NCBI GenBank assembly: GCA_002167365.1
Contig: NHCU01000039.1
Location: 2,242-27,653, forward strand
Reading direction: 5' to 3'
Length of the DNA stretch: 25,412 nucleotides
From: Betaproteobacteria bacterium TMED41
Lineage (GTDB): Bacteria; Pseudomonadota; Gammaproteobacteria; Burkholderiales; Burkholderiaceae_A
Shown here: in pieces, positions 23,092 to 25,412 of the stretch
How the letters are laid out: each line of letters opens with the position of its first letter
Position numbering within the stretch: the first letter of the stretch is position 1
Translations under genes and position numbers: made by a program
The notes under the pieces: generated by a model
Database searches by the model: none
The model's input: the letters and a program-made list of their open reading frames with translations, nothing else
What the model was told of the DNA's origin: nothing

Positions 23092-25412
23092 ATGACAAAT
23101 GAACAAAAATCATTAGTTGTTGAATTAAAGCCGTTGGTTAAACAATTGAAAATAAATGAAAGCTCTTTGTGGACTAAGAACTCATCTCCAACGTTATTAA
23201 TGAAAAATTTATCTAAAAATATTGATGCGATCATATGTCAAATCTGGTGTAGCTTCAAATTTCCAAAAAATACCTGTCTACTGGCTGTTGGAGGCTTTGG
23301 AAGAGGAGAGCTAGCTCCGCACTCGGACATAGACCTTCAAATATTGACTGCTGAGGAAACAATTCATGAAGAACTTTCAATATCAATTTCCGCGTTTGTT
23401 TCAACAATGTGGGATGTGGGTCTTGAGGCTGGTCACAGTGTACGTAGCATTGATGAAACAATTAATCTATCAAAAAACGATACATCAGTTGCGACGGCAA
23501 TGCTTGAACTTAGATTTTTGGCAGGCAAAAAAGCATTATTTACTGATTTAAAACTTAAAAGAGTTACTGAGATTGATTCCGTAAATTTTGCGAGACACAA
23601 ACTTTTGGAATTACGTCAAAGACATGCAAGGTATCAAAACACTCCTTACAGCCTTGAGCCAAATGTAAAAGAATCGCCAGGTGGACTCCGAGACCTTCAT
23701 ACAATAAGTTGGATTTGTTTAGAATTTGGTTACGGTAAAAATTGGCGACATCTGGCTTTTAATAACTTAATTACGATTGAAGAAGCTAGACAACTTTATA
23801 GGCAACAAAAAATTCTTCAATCTATTAGAGGACATCTTCATTTATCAGCTAAACGAAGAGAAGACCGTTTAGTTTTTGATTTACAATCTGAAGTGGCCAG
23901 TAGGATGGGTATCACTAATTCTAAAGGCAGACGAGCAAGTGAAATATTAATGCAGAAGTATTTTAGAGCTGCTAAATTAATTTTACAAATTAGTGAAATG
24001 ATTTTGACAAATTTAGAGCCAAAACTCTTTCCAAATATCAATGATTCAAAGGTAGAGTCAAAAAATTTAATAAAATCTTATATAAAGAATTCGAATGCAG
24101 GAAAAGATTTTGATAAAAAAATTAATATAAATTTCATCGAGACAAGAGGATTTTTAAAGTTAGAGGACAAAAACAAGATTTACTCTTATCCTTCAATAAT
24201 TTTAAAAATTTTTCATGTTTTGCAGACCAATCATCAGATTAGATCCTTGGATCCAGAAACTACCAGATTAGTCTGGAATAATCGTAATTTAATCAACAAT
24301 GAATTTAGAAAAAACCTTTACAACAAGCAACTTTTTCTTCAAATATTCAAAGAACCCAAATTCGTCACAAAAACACTGAAATTAATGAACGATTTAGGTG
24401 TTTTAAGTAGGGTACTTCCGGTCTTTCGCAGCATAGTAGGCCAGATGCAACATGACTTATTTCACGTTTACACTGTTGATCAACATACCCTTCATGTGAT
24501 CAGAAATATAGAAAGATATACTCAGCAAGAACATGCGCACGAATTTCCAATTTGCTCCCAATTAATGTCAAAGTTTGAAGGTCATTGGAAGCTCTATCTA
24601 GGCGCCCTTTTTCATGATATTGGAAAAGGTAGGGGTGGTGATCATTCTGAGTTGGGCTCAGAGGACGCAAAAAACTTTGGTAAAGATTTCAATCTCAACA
24701 AAGAAGATACTGAATTGATTATATTTTTAGTCAAAGAGCACCTGACAATGTCTCAGTTAACTCAAAAGGAAGATATTGACGATCCAAAAACTATAGAAAA
24801 ATTTTATGAAAAAGTTAGAACAAAGGAGAGGCTTATTGCTCTTTATTTGCTAACTGTCGCCGATATTAGAGGAACTTCTCCTAAAGTATGGAACAATTGG
24901 AAGGGTAAACTATTAGAACGTCTTTTTGAAAATACAATCAAAAAAATAAACAGCAGTATTAACTCACAGAAAAAGAATAATGACGATATAGCAGTTATCA
25001 AGAATTTAGGAAAAAATAACCTCCAAAAACATGATGCTTCATTATTAAATGCAAAAGGATATCAACAATTTTTTTCAGTAATGAATGTTTCATATTTTCT
25101 AAAACACGACTCTACCGAAATAGCATGGCATGCCCAAATCCTTTCCAAAATGATTGATTCAAAAAGCCCAATAGTTAAAGCCATAATTGACAGTGAAGTT
25201 AGCGGTATAAAAATCATGGTTTATGAAAGAGCAAATAAGGGTTTATTTTCAAAAATAGTTCAATTTTTTGATTCGATATGCTTCAGTATTTTAGATGCAA
25301 AAATAAATACAACCAAACACGGGTATGCATTGAATTCATTTTTGATTAATCATAATTCATTTGACGATTTAACTAACATTACATTAGTAACAATTGAAAA
25401 AGGCCTATCAGA
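23092..25412 (+). CDS. glnD: PII uridylyltransferase / uridylyl-removing enzyme, partial, C-terminus off the right edge
   Basis: GlnD senses glutamine and adds or removes UMP on PII proteins, controlling glutamine synthetase and nitrogen genes. About 773 residues are present; family members are about 850-890. Domains seen: nucleotidyltransferase with GGFGRGELAPHSDIDL (67-82, metal Asp79 and Asp81), the PGGLRDLH motif near 199, a helical linker, the HD hydrolase domain with FHDIGKGRGGDHS (His508-Asp509), and the first ACT domain from about 705 (GIKIMVYERANKGLFSKI). The second ACT domain lies beyond the window. The ATG at 23092 follows map by 11 bases. Both catalytic sites look intact, so a bifunctional enzyme is expected. 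Confidence 0.96.
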   Translation, partial: MTNEQKSLVVELKPLVKQLKINESSLWTKNSSPTLLMKNLSKNIDAIICQIWCSFKFPKNTCLLAVGGFGRGELAPHSDIDLQILTAEETIHEELSISISAFVSTMWDVGLEAGHSVRSIDETINLSKNDTSVATAMLELRFLAGKKALFTDLKLKRVTEIDSVNFARHKLLELRQRHARYQNTPYSLEPNVKESPGGLRDLHTISWICLEFGYGKNWRHLAFNNLITIEEARQLYRQQKILQSIRGHLHLSAKRREDRLVFDLQSEVASRMGITNSKGRRASEILMQKYFRAAKLILQISEMILTNLEPKLFPNINDSKVESKNLIKSYIKNSNAGKDFDKKININFIETRGFLKLEDKNKIYSYPSIILKIFHVLQTNHQIRSLDPETTRLVWNNRNLINNEFRKNLYNKQLFLQIFKEPKFVTKTLKLMNDLGVLSRVLPVFRSIVGQMQHDLFHVYTVDQHTLHVIRNIERYTQQEHAHEFPICSQLMSKFEGHWKLYLGALFHDIGKGRGGDHSELGSEDAKNFGKDFNLNKEDTELIIFLVKEHLTMSQLTQKEDIDDPKTIEKFYEKVRTKERLIALYLLTVADIRGTSPKVWNNWKGKLLERLFENTIKKINSSINSQKKNNDDIAVIKNLGKNNLQKHDASLLNAKGYQQFFSVMNVSYFLKHDSTEIAWHAQILSKMIDSKSPIVKAIIDSEVSGIKIMVYERANKGLFSKIVQFFDSICFSILDAKINTTKHGYALNSFLINHNSFDDLTNITLVTIEKGLS

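Noticed and set aside
23255..23461. Open frame on the strand opposite glnD
   Set aside because: Shadow of the glnD nucleotidyltransferase coding sequence; no ribosome site or protein motif.

Overview
The window is a dense stretch of chromosomal housekeeping DNA from a Gram-negative bacterium, A+T-rich (about two thirds A+T by eye). EF-Ts, SmpB and the order smpB / ratA-rnfH-guaB-guaA look betaproteobacterial. The tiny intergenic gaps, overlapping genes and low G+C suggest a streamlined, probably aquatic member, but the exact lineage cannot be fixed from the sequence alone. No tRNA, rRNA, insertion sequence, CRISPR array, clear Rho-independent terminator or gene-free stretch over 300 bases was seen; the largest gap between genes is under 50 bases.

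Layout. (1) 1-3354, minus strand: ratA, rnfH, guaB, and guaA, which runs off the left edge. (2) 3366-5031, plus strand: smpB and a lone lipoprotein-type ABC substrate-binding protein. (3) 5048-6522, minus strand: a SpoU/TrmH-family RNA methyltransferase and rnhB. (4) 6548-9811, plus strand: a sugar-nucleotide oxidoreductase, a PLP aminotransferase and lpxB. (5) 9808-22236, minus strand: a continuous gene string rpsB-tsf-pyrH-frr-uppS-cdsA-dxr-rseP-bamA-skp-lpxD-fabZ-lpxA. (6) 22280-25412, plus strand: map and glnD, which runs off the right edge.

The standout is block 4. The oxidoreductase/aminotransferase pair sits inside the lipid A gene cluster and matches the GnnA/GnnB pathway that converts UDP-GlcNAc to UDP-GlcNAc3N. 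The predicted outcome is lipid A built on 2,3-diamino-2,3-dideoxyglucose with amide-linked acyl chains. The neighbouring LpxA fits a modified substrate: several residues I align with the E. coli nucleotide and acceptor site are changed, while the catalytic histidine is kept. It also carries methionine at the hydrocarbon-ruler position, which predicts a short 3-hydroxyacyl chain. Block 4 looks like an in-place inversion of an ancestral lpxA-gnnA-gnnB-lpxB-rnhB order, leaving lpxA and lpxB tail to tail with stop codons overlapping by four bases.

Block 5 joins translation (S2, EF-Ts, RRF), nucleotide supply (UMP kinase), isoprenoid and phospholipid precursors (Dxr, UppS, CdsA) and outer-membrane building (RseP, BamA, Skp, LpxD, FabZ, LpxA) in one direction. 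A good promoter for it lies in the 43-base gap before map, where it overlaps a candidate opposing promoter.
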